64,000 nt of DNA from Heterodera schachtii (GCA_023374025.1 SIJG01000102.1:107342-171341); one strand, 5' to 3'; counted from the stretch's first letter, positions 1 through 11,760 are shown. Numbers and translations are program-made. The notes: a model not told the origin generated them from the sequence alone.

Positions 1-2009
1 AACAACAACAACGACGACACAACCACCAAGTCCAACCAAGAAAATGCTGTCCCATTTTGTGGTGACCATGATGACCACCAATTGCACACCTTTGACGACC
101 CGGACATTGACCATTTGATCAACCGTTTGTCCGCCAAGTGCTGCCGAACACCGTTGGACCGTGCCATTGTCTTGCACCAATTTGTCGGCCAACAAAGTTT
201 GGCTGACCTTGGCCGGATTGTCCAATGTGCGGCGACGACGACAACTTCTACCGCTGGAGATGACGCAGCAAATCGACCACCACCGGCACAACTGCGGCAG
301 CCAATGTTGCCACCGAATTTGATGCTTTTTTGGCCCAAAAAAGCTTACCAAGTTTGTTCATTTCTGTAAAAAAAAATTTTTTCGTTATTTTTTGCATTCA
401 AAATATGGTCGAACTTGAATTTTGTTTCTGTTTTTAACAGATTGGTGTTTCTGTAGAAATTTAAGGCGTCATTTTAAGGCCTATTTTTGTGCACTTTTTA
501 CAGAAACGCGTTGAACGCTTCACGCGCTTATTGCTGTCCACATTTCGCACAGAACGCCAATTGGAAATGGCAATTGAGAAATGCGTGATTATGCGAAAGG
601 TCACATTTTCAATGGCAATTTTGTGTTTTTAAACTGGAATTTCAAAAATAAAAAAAATTTTTGCTTCGGTACTCACTTTTCCGTCATTTAATTTGGCCGC
701 TTTTTCCATCATTTTATGTCCAAAATATCTTCAGAAATTAACAATGCTTGTTTAGAATGATTTGGCACTTTACTACCTGCTCAACAATGACCAATTGGCT
801 TTCGGCGGTGGCGCCGCAACCGCCGCGCGTGGCGGTGACGCGCGGTTGAACGCGTTCCGCGCCTGCACTCTGTCCGCGTCGTTTGCCACGGAAGAGTCGC
901 GCTGCCTCGTCAAGCTGACTGCAACCAATCTGATCGCGTCCAATTTTGTTTCTGGTCCGTATTATTTGATTTTATTCTTAATACAATGAGAATTCACACA
1001 AATTTATGAGATAATTTTACGGGAAAAAATCTTATAAATAAAATTAAATTCAGTGAAAAATGGGTACATTTATTCCCAATTAGTTTTCAAAAATTGATCT
1101 ATTTTTGATCGAAAATGCTATTTTTCGCTTATAGCGGTCTAAAAATTTTTAAAAATACCACCGGAAAAATTTTATGGGCCGAAAAATATTGTTCCTGTGC
1201 CCAAAAATTCTAAAAAACTTAACAGTCCCAATTTTTGTGTGTAGAAGGCATTCAACTCCTTTCGCTGATTGACCAGGCATTCGACGCGTGCAAATATTTG
1301 ATTTCTCAAGGACTTTGGCACGACAGTTTGGCCTATGCAAAGGTTGGCATTGATGGAGCAGGCTTTTGTAATAATTTTGAAAACTTTTTTGTACAGATGA
1401 GTCCCCAGTGTGATTTTGTGGAAATTTTCATGCGCTACGCCAACCATTTGGCCACCGAGGCAATTGGACGCCAGGTGAATGGATTATTCATTTTTATCAT
1501 GAAACATCCAATACAAATCTGGGCCCAATTTTTGTTTGTACTGTGCTCTGGGAAAGCGAAAATAAAATTCCAATTGGAACTGAAAATTTAAAAAAACGAA
1601 CAAAATTTTTGTTAGTTTTTGAGCACACAAAGTGAGGAAACTCTCCATTAATTTCGTGGAAAAAAAATGTTTCGACAGTTCCATTTTGTCCATTAAAAAT
1701 TTAAATTGGTTTGCTATTTGCGAACCGGTAATTACACCAAAAGAATTGCCAAAATTTGAGTATTTAACACAGAGTCTGGCACTGATGGTGTACGCCAGTT
1801 TGCCCTGTTGGGAGCGATGTCGTGCACTGTTGGCACAAACTGCATCATGTGGACCATCAGACACAAACAACAAAAACAATGGTGCTGATGATGGCACAGC
1901 CGGTGCCAACGCAACCAAAACAGTGCCAAAGTTGGCGACGACGGCAATGCCATTGAACAACATCCCGTTGTTGGCACAACAAATTGTGAAAATGGGCGAA
2001 ACGATGTGA
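1..2009 (+). CDS. WDR11: WDR11-like protein, C-terminal part (partial at left edge)
   Basis: Five exons can be joined in consistent phase: 1-351, 504-599, 756-954, 1245-1474 and 1773-2009, giving 371 codons with a TGA stop. The reading frame is open at base 1, so the N-terminal WD40 repeats lie outside the window. The stretches 'LVKLTATNLIA', 'EGIQLLSLIDQA' and 'LISQGLWHDSLAYAKV' match what I know of the conserved C-terminal helical region of animal WDR11, a WD40/alpha-solenoid protein of the FAM91A1-WDR11 complex in vesicle tethering at the trans-Golgi. The E of EGIQLL is created across the 954/1245 junction, which supports the splice. Two low-complexity inserts, one with consecutive Asn/Asp/Thr near the start and one Asn/Gly/Ala-rich near the end, look lineage-specific. 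The OSGEP-like gene follows 0.5 kb downstream on the same strand. Confidence 0.75.
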
Positions 2010-2166
2010 GAATTGCAGAGAGAGGACAGACAGATGCAATTGACCATGACTATTATTATTATTGATGCCGAGCTTTCTTGATCCATCCTTATTTTGTAAC
2101 CCAAAAATTCGCATTCCGTTCACAAAATGCATGAATGTACGCTCTAGAGATTTTCAAAATATTTCA

Positions 2167-2190
2167 CGGCGGCGCCTGTCGGCACCGCCG
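2167..2190. repeat. GC-rich short palindrome
   Basis: A 24-bp imperfect palindrome (CGGCGGCGCCT...GGCACCGCCG) stands out from AT-rich DNA. The same motif family, built on GGCGCCTATC/GGCACCGCCG, recurs near 14788, 15027, 31291 and 31418, and shorter CGGCACTGCCG forms lie near 4319 and 4527. Confidence 0.6.
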
Positions 2191-2492
2191 ACTCCCACAA
2201 ATCCTCTTTTTTTCTAAAAAATTGGCCAAAACAATCAAAAAAAATTTTCTAGCGAATCTTCAAAACTTTTATGACGAATTACTGTTTTTCCAAAAAATGG
2301 CTTGAAATTTTTTCTTGGAATTTTCTTTTCAAAAAATTTCTAAGTTTGGGAATTTTAAAATTAGGGCGGGGGAAACGATGGGGCTGGGAGGGGGAAATGA
2401 AATGCACCAAAAAATATGTAGGCACTTTTTTAATTTGTTTTCCGCTTTCTTTGCGATGGCATATCCCTCTGTGCCAACATTTTTATTGTCAG

Positions 2493-4759
2493 GTGGGCGC
2501 TGTGGTGGCACGAACGCTTGGCCAACTGTGGGCAAAACCAATTCTGCCGGTCAACCATTGCATTGGACACATTGAAATGGGCCGACTGATCACCGGTGCC
2601 GAGAATCCGGTGGTTTTGTACGTCAGCGGCGGCAACACTCAGGTGGGGGAACATCAATTGGTTCTCCCCCTACCCCCGAAAATTTTTAAATTTTTTTCTT
2701 GAAATTTTCTTTAAAAAATTCGGGTGAGGAGAAAGAAGTACTTCCCTCACAATCAATGAAGGATGGACAGTTTGGATCATCGAGATTTCTTTTTTTAATT
2801 ATAATTAGTTTTTTTTATAAAATATCAAAAATTACTCAAAAAAATATTTGAAAACCCACTCTGTCGGGTATACAAAAACATTTTTTAATGTATAAACGAT
2901 TTTTTAATAGGCTATGAAATTTTTCCTGTGCTATATGCAATTTTGGCCCAGGTGATCTCCTACTTGAATCAGTGCTATTGCATTTTTGGCGAAACGTTGG
3001 ACATTGCCGTCGGCAACTGTTTGGGTAATTTTTTTGCAACAACTTTTGTTTTTTCCATCACTCCTCAATTTAGCATTTTCGGTCCTAATTTTTAAATTTT
3101 TTTAAACCTAAACTTTAATTTATTTATTTTTCAAATTTGAAAGATCGCTTTGCGCGTGTGCTTTGTCTGTCCAACGAGCCAAGCCCGGGCCACAACATTG
3201 AACAGTTGGCCAAGCAAGGCACCAAATTCTACCCGTTGCCGTACGCCGTCAAGGGCATGGACCTGTCACTGTCCGGCATTCTGTCACACATTGAAAAGGC
3301 GGCGCCCGCACTCATCCGCTCCGGCGCGTACACAGCCGCCGACCTGTGCTACTCACTTCAGGTGTGTGCTTCTCGCGGAACACCAAAACATAAAATTTAT
3401 AAGGGAATTTTTTAGAAAAACTTCAAGCAAAAAACTGAAGCAATTTTTAAATTTACGTCGCGTAACGAAATAAAAAAAAACTTGTCGCCCAGGACTGGTC
3501 TCTAAAAACCGAACAAAGCTTTGTATTGTCCATGAAAATTTAGTGCCGGCAATAAAAATAAACAATAAATTGTTCGTTTCACCCACGCGAAAAATTTTTT
3601 ACAAGAAAAATTTTAAAAAAAATTCAAAAGATTATTAAATTTCGGGGTAGGGAACGGTACGGTGCGTGGAACGGTGGGGGGTTACAACGACGGGGGAGGG
3701 AACGATAGTGTACCCCTCTGTTTTTATACGGTAGCATTGTCCTATCGTATCCCCCTCTCTGTAGCGTATACCGTATCCCCACACCCACACAGGAGACAGT
3801 GTTTGCCATGCTCGTCGAAATCACTGAACGCGCGATGGCACACAGCGGTGCCGCCGAGGTGCTCATCGTCGGCGGGGTCGGCTGCAACGAGCGACTGCAA
3901 CAAATGATGGACACAATGGTGCAGGAACGGGGCGCCAAACTGTTCGCCACCGACGAACGCTTTTGCATTGACAACGGCGCAATGATTGCGCAGGTGTTTT
4001 TCAGCAGGGGTGGCACATAGCAAAGCACGGCTTCCTTTTGGTCTTTTGTTTTTGGTGCCTCAGGGGAGTAATTTGACCCTTTCCCCTTTTCGTTTCTCCC
4101 AAAATTTAAAAAAATTGAGAATTTTTTCATTTTTGTTTAATTTTCTTACAATTTGCATAAAAGGTTAAATTTTCAAACTTTTCAAAAAAAATTTTTTTAA
4201 TTGAAAAGAACTTCCTTTTTTTTTAATCGTGGGAGAATTTTGAAAACTCACTAAGAATATTTAAAAGATTTATGACAAATTTTTAAAATTCCTCCGACCA
4301 AGCGTGCCTTATCTGTCATCGGCACTGCCGCTTTTTGAAGCTGAAACCGCTTTAAAATTTGCATTTACAAATTAAATTTCATCATAGAAAAGAACTTCCT
4401 TTTTAAGATCGTGAAAGAATTTGAAAACTCACTAAGAATATTTAGAAGGTTTATGACAAATTTTCTCATTTTTCTTCACAAATTTTCAAATTTCCTCTGA
4501 CCAAGCGTGGCCTTTCCTGTTCTCGGCACTGCCGCTTTTTTAAGCTGAAACCAGTTTAAAAATTTGCATTTAACAAATTAAATCTAAGCCATGCTCCCGG
4601 GGGGCATTATCCCCGGATAGGTCTTTTTTGAAGGCTTTCCTTTTTTTGAAAAAAATTCGCCATCCCATTCCAATGATTTGTTTTTAGGCCGGATGGGAAA
4701 TGTATCGTGCCGGACTCAGAGCATCGCTTGACCAGGCAATTAATTCACTCACTCACTAA
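2493..4759 (+). CDS. OSGEP: OSGEP/Kae1-like tRNA t6A synthesis protein, N-terminus missing
   Basis: Exons 2493-2642, 2952-3024, 3144-3361, 3793-3993 and 4688-4759 splice in phase to 238 codons ending TAA. The product matches the KEOPS subunit OSGEP/Kae1, which transfers threonylcarbamoyl to A37 of ANN-decoding tRNAs. Visible family motifs are the metal-binding HxxxH in '[11 protein letters not shown]', 'LYVSGGNTQ', '[17 protein letters not shown]', '[13 protein letters not shown]', '[12 protein letters not shown]' and the distal Asp of '[13 protein letters not shown]'. About 85 N-terminal residues of the usual ~335 are absent. The first exon begins in phase 0 right after an AG at 2491-2492, and no start exon encoding the expected GFEGSANK-like beginning is visible between 2010 and 2492. 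It is either a truncated gene, a missing or misassembled first exon, or an exon displaced outside the window. The metal ligands are retained. Confidence 0.8.
4200..4582. repeat. Imperfect tandem duplication (~190 bp x2) in last OSGEP intron
   Basis: Two adjacent copies, about 4200-4377 and 4380-4582, share in order: AGAACTTCCTTTTT, GAAAACTCACTAAGAATATTT, TTTATGACAAATTTT, CCAAGCGTG, CGGCACTGCCG, AAGCTGAAACC and TTTGCATTT. They differ by small indels. Both lie in the 694-bp intron before the last OSGEP exon, the longest intron of that gene. Confidence 0.7.
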
Positions 4760-5640
4760 TTGCCATTTTTATCATTTTTATGAAAATTATTTTTCAAGTG
4801 CACTTATACACAACATTACCGCACTGGTCAGGTGAATGTGTGTTGGAGGAAATGATATTTTATCATATGCTTTTTGATATTTGATTTTTTTCGTTATTTT
4901 TGCCAAATTCCGTCACAGATTTTTTGTCCTTTTTTTGTTGTTAATTTGTCTCCTTTGAATTAAACAAATATACATTTGCGACGGCCAATGTCCTTTAAAA
5001 ATCAATTTAAAATAATTTATGTTTTTTTTTAATATTTTAAATGGAGGCGCATAAAAAGTTTTAAATAACAAAAAAATATATCTCCTCTCTCGAGGCATTA
5101 GAAAATAAAATGTGGGATCATTTTTGAAATTAATTATTCAATTTTTTTCTCTTTTTTTTTGTATGGCATTTGCATTTTTTGCTGATGGAGTTGACTAATC
5201 CAATCGATGTGGAATTGCTTTGGCATTATTAGGGCACGAGGACACAAAAACAACAAATATAAATAATCCGCAAATGTTCCATCTTCGCAACCAATTTTCA
5301 ATGTGCTTTCGCCACGGCAAGCCGAAGATTAAAGCCAAAAAAAGAACATCTTTAATTAAATGGGAAGGGATTTTCGCCGGCGGGGCGATAAAAAAAATTT
5401 TTGTCTGGCATTTGTGACGAACGATGGCACACTTTTAATGAACCATTGATTTTTAGGAAGAGAGACAAATTTGTTAATTAGCTAATTAGGTGAGACAAAA
5501 TTTGTTAATTGGTTAATTAAGTCCCCCCCCCATTTTTTGCAAATTTCTTAAGGTAATGAAAAAACATATCCCCTCCTGGAGTTTTCGGGATGGCTAAGAC
5601 TATCCATCAATCACGGCAACCGTTTTCTTCGGGTGCACCC
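4760..5640. other. Intergenic, no supported gene
   Basis: AT-rich sequence downstream of the OSGEP stop. Short open frames exist (one at 5220-5417) but lack splice context or recognisable protein character. Two near-copies of 'GAGACAAATTTGTTAATTAGCTAATTAGG' type sequence lie at 5461-5520. Confidence 0.4.
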
Positions 5641-6013
5641 CAAAATCACGCCGCCGAAATCACGCCGGGACAAAATCACGCCGCTAAAAATTTAAAAAAA
5701 TTTTTTCAAACAGAATTTTTTCAAGAAAAAATTCTTAGAAATTTTTTATAATAAAATCTCAAAGGAAAAAAAAAAATTTTTGGAAAATTTTCAAAAAACG
5801 TAGTAATTTATCATAAAATTCAAAAAAAATCGCTAAAAATTTCTCATAAATTTTTTTTCTTTGAAATTTTCTTATAAAAAATTTTCTAAGAATTTTTTCT
5901 TGAAAAAATTCTAGGTTTGAAAATTTTTTAAAAAATTTCTAGCGGCGTGATTTTGTCCCGGCGTGATTTAGGCGGCGGGATTCTGGCGGCGTAATTTCGG
6001 CGGCGTGATTTTG
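5641..6013. mobile_element. Fold-back (MITE-like) element with iterated AATCACGCCG ends
   Basis: The left arm opens with CAAAATCACGCCGCCG and two more AATCACGCCG iterations, then an AT-rich stretch. The right arm is its inverted image and closes with CGGCGGCGTGATTTTG. The arms nearly meet in the middle (~5820), so single strands could form one long hairpin. No coding capacity is seen. Confidence 0.75.
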
Positions 6014-6023
6014 TCCTGGGATA

Positions 6024-6965
6024 AACTGTAGTGAACGCCCCGTGAAAAAAAGGGTCAAATGATATACCAATCGATTCGTCTCTAGGAGCTAAGCATGGAA
6101 AAATATGTCTCGAGTTGCGGAAATGCCAAAAAACCGGTTTTCGAACCGGTTCAAAACTCGAAAAATTGAGAGATTTGGCACTCTAACTTTTTTTAAACGA
6201 TTGAATCCCCATAAATTTGGTACCATTCGAAAGCCCTTGACGAGCTAAGTCTAAAAAACAAGGTATAAATTCGAACCAATATCATCTAGGCACTGGGACA
6301 ACTGAGTCCCAGTGAAAATTGACACTTCAGTACCAAAAAAATAAAAGTTCTTATATAATGCACGGAAATCGTTTAGCCTTGAATATCGAGTATTGCGCTA
6401 AAAAACCGCCGCACACTCGACTACGGCGGCCAGTAGGTGGGGCGAGACTACGGGCTACGGAAGAAGTCCGCGCGTGATCCGCAGGCGGTTGACTGATTGG
6501 CGGGGGCCCTTCGGGCCCCCGCAGTCAACCGCCTGTGGCGCTCGTCAGACTTTTTCCTCCGCCCTCCGTCTCGCCCCACTACTTGCTCCGTCTTCGCATG
6601 CTCCCTTTTGCGAAATTTTGCTTTTAAATTGTTATTTCCCGTTTATTATTTTCGGTACTGAAGTGTCCATTTTCACTGGGACTCAGTTGTCCCACTGCTC
6701 AGATGGCATCGGTTCGACTTCATTTTCGGATTTTTAGATTAAGCTCGTCAAGAGCTTTTGAATGGTACCAAATTTGTGGGGATTTGATCGTTTAAAAAAA
6801 AGTTATAGTGCCAAATCTCCCAATTTTTCGAGTTTTGAACCGGTTCAAAAACCGGTTTTTTGGCATTTCCGCAACTTGAGACATATTTTTTCGTGCTTAA
6901 CTCCTCGAGACGAATCGATTGGTATATAATTTGCCCGTTTTTTTCACGGGGCGTTCACTACAGTT
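6024..6965. mobile_element. Large fold-back element with GC-rich core (copy 1)
   Basis: Outer termini AACTGTAGTGAACGCCCCGTG and CACGGGGCGTTCACTACAGTT are perfect inverted copies. The inverted similarity continues for about 350 bp on each side: ACCAATCGATTCGTCTC, AACCGGTTCAAAACTCGAAAAATTG and ACTGAGTCCCAGTG all have mirrored partners. The loop holds a GC-rich unit (6391-6613) that is found in three other places in the window. The 87-codon open frame across the core is repetitive DNA rather than a supported gene. Confidence 0.8.
6391..6613 (+). repeat. GC-rich core unit, copy 1
   Basis: Runs from TATTGCGCTAAAAAACCGCC to CCTTTTGCGAAATTTTGC and contains an inner GC hairpin (GCAGGCGGTTGACTG/CAGTCAACCGCCTG around GGGGGCCC). 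It is near-identical to 8295-8520 and 19991-20214 (both inverted) and to the truncated piece at 36492-36562. Confidence 0.85.
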
Positions 6966-7320
6966 CACCCTTGTCCTGTTCCCTTTTCTTCGATCAATCC
7001 GGAACAAAAAAAAAAACAGAATTCAAATAATTTCGTATTTGTGGTCTTTTGGGGATTCAAATTACTTCTAAATAGAATAGAACTGATTCCATGATCCTGA
7101 AAAGCACCCAACAAACTTTCTTTGAAAGAGAAAAAAAATCAGAAAATTTGGCACAATTTTTCCGGCGTTTTACCAAAAATCTTAATTACATTTTTAAATA
7201 TTTATATTAATTAAATTTGTGCTCGATAAATGTCTGAATGGAATGGGCTGGGCCTTCAGTCACACTGAGCAAATTTTCATCATTGACCACCGGAATAACA
7301 ACACATTGCGAAGGGTTCCC

Positions 7321-7974
7321 GGTGATTTCGTCAGTAAGTGATTTCGTCAGTGAAAATTAATTCTGAAAAAAGAACACCTCGCAAAAAATTACAAAAAATT
7401 CAAAAAGCCGAAAGATGAAGCTGGCTAGTAAATATAACGGGTTGCGATTTGCAAAATCCGCTACAAGTATTCTCAAATTGTTGTCCTGTCGAACCCATTT
7501 TTAAATGTAGCCTCCATATGTGATCGGCTGACGCAACACAATCTCTGGTTATAGACGAAAACTGACAAAGACTATCAACAAACTCAAAATGCGTAATAAG
7601 AAATAGAGGTGGAACGCGGACAGAAAAACTCGCGGTCGCGCTCCAACACTGTTAATAAATTTGAAAGTGAAATTTCGAGGTTAATGCAGAATTATAATGG
7701 CTGACGACCATCTAGAATGAACATTTAGGAGATAAATGTAGCAAAGACGAGGCACAAATACAAATTATTTTGCTTATATGTAAGTGACCGGCCGAAAATA
7801 GGTTGACAATCGAGCAAATAATTTTTATTTTTGAATTTACATATTATTTAATATATTTTGAACGAATTTAATTTATGAATTATTAAAAATTTTTCGTAAA
7901 AAAATTATTATTATTACTGCGAAACCCGTACTGACGAAATCACTCACTGACGAAATCACTTCTGACGAAATTTA
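7321..7974. mobile_element. TIR element with iterated GATTTCGTCAGT termini
   Basis: The left end has two copies of GTGATTTCGTCAGT. The right end has inverted ACTGACGAAATCAC repeated, with a third degenerate copy. The interior is non-coding. It abuts the next fold-back element directly. A related iteration (TGACGGATTGT) occurs near 41457-41535. Confidence 0.6.
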
Positions 7975-8802
7975 CCAATCGATAGCTCTCGGTCTGTAAT
8001 GGAAGAATCCGAAAGAATTTTTTTGCGGGAACCAATCCCTGAAGAGTTACAGACCTGGGACTGAAATGGCCAAATGGCTTAGGGACTGAACCGTCCACTG
8101 ACTTAAAATGCATGGAATTGCGACAAAATACATATGAATCGATTCCGCACGGTCTGCTAATCATGAATCCGAAAGAATTTTTGGGTAAAATGAAATTAAC
8201 AAAAGTTATGGGTCCTCAAAAATATCAGAAACTGACTTTGATTAAAAAATTAATTTAGGTGAGCCAAAAAACGTAAAATATTTCAGTTTTTGAACTTCGC
8301 AAAAGGGAGCATGCGAAGACGGAGCAAGTAGTGGGGCGAGACGGAAGGGCGGAGGAAAAAGTCTGACGAGCGCCACAGGCGGTTGACTGCTGGGGCCCGA
8401 AGGGCCCCCGCCAATCAGTCAACCGCCTGCGGATCACGCGCGGACTTCTTCCGTAGCCCGTAGTCTCGCCCCACCTACTGGCCGCCGTAGTCGAGTGTGC
8501 GGCGGTTTTTTAGCGCAATAAGCTAAATTCAATTTTTCAAATTTGACGATTTTTTTTTGACTGAGTCGATTTTGAGGGGACCTATACTTTTGTTAATTTC
8601 ATTTTTACCCAAAAATTCTTTCGGATTCATGATTAGCAGACCGTGCGGAATCGATTAATATGTATTTGGTCGCAATTCCATGCGTTTAAAGGTTTGGACG
8701 GTTCAGTCCAAAAGCCATTTGGCCATTTCAGTCCCGGGTCTGTAACTCTTCAGGGATTGGTTGCCGCAGAATAGATTACAGACCGAGAGCTATCGATTGG
8801 TA
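7973..8802. mobile_element. Fold-back element with GC-rich core (copy 2)
   Basis: Termini TACCAATCGATAGCTCTCGG and CCGAGAGCTATCGATTGGTA are perfect inverted copies. The mirrored arms share CAATCCCTGAAGAGTTACAG, TGGCCAAATGGC, GATTCCGCACGGTCTGCTAA and ATGAATCCGAAAGAATTTTTG. The arm sequence is unrelated to that of the element at 6024-6965, apart from the CCAATCGAT motif, yet the loop carries the same GC-rich core in opposite orientation. Confidence 0.8.
8295..8520 (-). repeat. GC-rich core unit, copy 2
   Basis: Inverted relative to 6391-6613, starting CTTCGCAAAAGGGAGCATGC and ending TTTTTTAGCGCAATA. A few substitutions (for example CTGGGG for CGGGGG near the inner hairpin) separate it from the other copies. 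Confidence 0.85.
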
Positions 8803-9194
8803 TATATTTCGACCATTTTTGGCTCTGGATCATATGATCAATATTTTCCATTTATTTTTCTAATCTTTTCCAAAAAAATAGTAGAAATATGAAATAAATA
8901 CAATTCTATAGAGCAAAAAATTGCGGGTTTTTTTGAGTATATTAATTTTCGAAAACATCCTTTATGAACCGAGTTCTGATTTTTTGCCTGAAAATTTGAA
9001 TTTTTCCAGAATTTCTGGAAAAAAATTTTCATTTTGATGATAGAAATTTAAAATAAAATTCATAAAATTCTCCTTATTTTTCTCTATTTTTAAAGCTTTA
9101 TTGTACTTAAATTGACCCACTTTGAAATGAGTTATGAATTTTCAAATACTAGTCCAAATTCCCGAGGTCCAAAATGAAAAATTTTCAAAATTTT

Positions 9195-10520
9195 TTAAAA
9201 ATTCAAAAATTTGTAAAACGTAAAATAATACTCATATTCATGCTCTGCACTATAAAACTGGTTAGAAAAATGGTTTTCACCCCTTTTTGACCCACAAAAA
9301 AAATTTCCGAGATTTGAGGGGTTGAACAATAAATACAGTGCCCCTCTCTGGTAGAATGCCCCTCTCCAATTAAATGCCCCTTTTTGGAGGGGTTGAACAA
9401 TAGAATGCCCGGGCATCAGGGCTGGGCGTAACTGATTTTCAATTACGGAAACCCGTAATCCGTAATTACGGCGTTTTTTTCAGTTACGGCCATCCGTAAT
9501 CCGTCATTACGGAGGTCCAAATCCCACTAATAAAAATAAATACGTACCGACATTTTTAATGGGCAATGTGATAATGACTAAGGATGGGATTTTTGGGCAA
9601 AAGCCTATTTGTTTACTGAGATCCCCGTGGCCTGAAACGCACGAAAAACATGTTTTTTTGGGATGTTGTTAAGCTACTTTTCGAGTTATTAGTGCCTATT
9701 TTCTTGGCTTTTATTTTTAGCGCCTAAAAAGCCTAAAAATTTTTGAAAGAGCCTATTTTTGCCTATTTTGACATTTTGCCCAAAATTATTAACAAAAATG
9801 CAATAAACTCGGAAAATACATCCCTAAGAAGTCGTTACTCCCCCCCCCCCTTTTCCGCCCTTGGAAAACCACCGTTCCAAACCAAAGCCTATTGGTTTAA
9901 ACCAAAACTATTGGATGGGTGTGGGAGTGAACCTAAAATACCTTTTTTGGCATTTTACCGTTTGGTGCCTTTTTTGGCGTTTTTTCCGAAAAATTCCATA
10001 AAATGCAATAAAATCGGGAAAATACACCCCTAAGAATTGAAAAAAAATTTTCCGAAAATACACCCCTAAGAATTGAAAATTTTTTTTCAGAAATACACCC
10101 CTAAGAATTATAAAATTTCCCAAAAATTGATCGCCAACATTTCCTTTTTTTCTTGATAAAAAATTTTAGGTTTAAAAATTTTCTTATTCAAAAAAATTAT
10201 AAAACAGTTAATTATCATTTAAATGACCAAAATTAAATTATTTGGTTAATTTTTACGTGTTTTGCTCCCTAAAAATCCTTAATAAAAAATTTTTAAGTGC
10301 CTTTTTTCATGCCTTTTTCGGGATTTTCGTGCCTTTTATAGTGCCTTTTTCGCGATTTTTGGTGCCTTTTTAGTCGGTCTCTAGTTATAACCCAAGCCTA
10401 TTGGATGGGTGTGGTGACATGTGGCGACTAGCGGGGTGGAAAATGGTGCTGGTGGCATAACCCAAGCCTAATGAAGAGTTGTAGAAAAAAATAAAATTAT
10501 AAAAAATATTAAAATTATAA
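9195..10520. repeat. Repeat-rich intergenic block
   Basis: Contains GGGGTTGAACAAT repeats (9317-9405), an iterated TACGGAAACCCGTAATCCG palindromic cluster (9450-9530), and the dispersed 'TTTTTGGGCAAAAGCCTATTT ... TACACCCCTAAGAATTG' repeat (9588-10130) also seen near 38400, 47440-47760, 49720, 51700 and 60240. No gene is supported. Confidence 0.55.
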
Positions 10521-10525
10521 ATTAG

Positions 10526-11107
10526 TAGGGCTTCCATTTTTAGGCAAATGCCTAAAATTTTTGCGCACTTAATACGCTTAGATAAGCACGAAAAAAAGCA
10601 TTTTCCGCTTGGTTTGGGGTGTCTACGATGACTTTTATAATGCCTATTTTTGCCTATTTTGGACTTTTTGTGCTTAATGCCTAAATGCCTATTTTTGTGC
10701 CTATTTCGCCATTTTTGGCGCCTTTTTCAAGATTTTCTGAAAAATTCTTAACAAAAATGCAACAACAATGAAATTTACACCCCTATGAATGAATCGAAAA
10801 TTTTTCAGAAAATACACCCCTAAGAATTGAAAAAAATTTTCACAAAAGTTGATCCGCAAAATTCATTATTTTTTCTTAATAAAAATTTTTGGTTTAAAAA
10901 ATGTCCTTATTCGAAAAAACTTTAAAAAATTGAAATATAAGCAAAATAAAGTTTTTTGATTAAGTTTTTACGTGATTTGCTATCTAAAAAGCGTTAATAA
11001 AATTTTTTTTTTGCCTATTTTTGTGCCTATTTAATGCCTATTTTGCGATTTTTATGCTTTTTAGGTGCCTATTTCGCGATTTTTTGTGCCTAAAAATGGA
11101 AGCCCTA
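10526..11107. mobile_element. hAT-like MITE with 8-bp target duplication
   Basis: Terminal inverted repeats TAGGGCTTCCATTTTTAGGC and GCCTAAAAATGGAAGCCCTA are flanked by the perfect 8-bp direct repeat TAAATTAG (10518-10525 and 11108-11115). An 8-bp duplication and a (T/C)AGGG-type terminus are typical of hAT elements. The 582-bp interior is non-coding and holds the dispersed 'ACACCCCTAAGAATTG' motif, so it is non-autonomous. Confidence 0.8.
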
Positions 11108-11559
11108 TAAATTAGATAAAAATAATTAAATTTAAAAAAATAAATAAAAGAAAAGAAAAATTTTATAATAAAAATTATAAAAGAATAAAATGAAAAGATG
11201 TTTTAATCAAAAACCGAACTTACATTCTTTTTTTATCTCTCTAATTCTCTCTTAGTTAAACCCAAAAATTCTCTACGAAATAAAATGTCGATTTCGCACT
11301 GCCATAAGGCTTGTGCTTAAGCGCGTTTGTAGCGTATAAAATTTCTCAAAAAAGAGATAGCCGACAATATTTTTGAATTTGCTACTTCGAATGTCATAAG
11401 AAAAAATGATTAAATCAACTTTAAAATATATTATTATTGCCAATTAGATACTTATGTTTAGATTTTCCTAACAATAAGCAATTAATCTTATTTTTCACCA
11501 TTGAAAATTAATTTCGCTTAAAAATAATTTATATTTTTGGTATGATTTGAAAGCTTAAC

Positions 11560-11760
11560 ATGTTTAGAAGCTTTTTACTAGAGAGCGGCGGGAACGGGAA
11601 TCCCGCGGGAAAACACGGGAATCCCGTTCCCGTCTTTTTTGCCTGGCGGGATTTTTACGGGAACAGGAATAAAGGCGGGAATCCCTTTCGGGAACCCCAC
11701 CCCGTTCATTTTCGTTTTCCCGTTGTTTACCTTTAAAAAAATAAAATCCGAGAACAGCAA
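11560..11760. repeat. GGGAATCCCG-type GC repeat
   Basis: Several copies of CGGGAATCCCG-like words alternate in both orientations (11583-11720) in otherwise AT-rich DNA. A similar sequence style recurs at 20810-21230 and 50940-51115. The overlapping open frame on - is low complexity. Confidence 0.5.

Noticed and set aside
1484..2104. 206-codon frame on - opposite the WDR11 exons
   Set aside because: It is a shadow of the + strand exon and its introns; the + strand reading has family similarity and consistent splice phases.
6474..6737. Open frame over the GC-rich core (also at 8255-8437 and 19838-20131)
   Set aside because: It is the same repetitive core read at three loci, with no splice context and different ends; treated as repeat.
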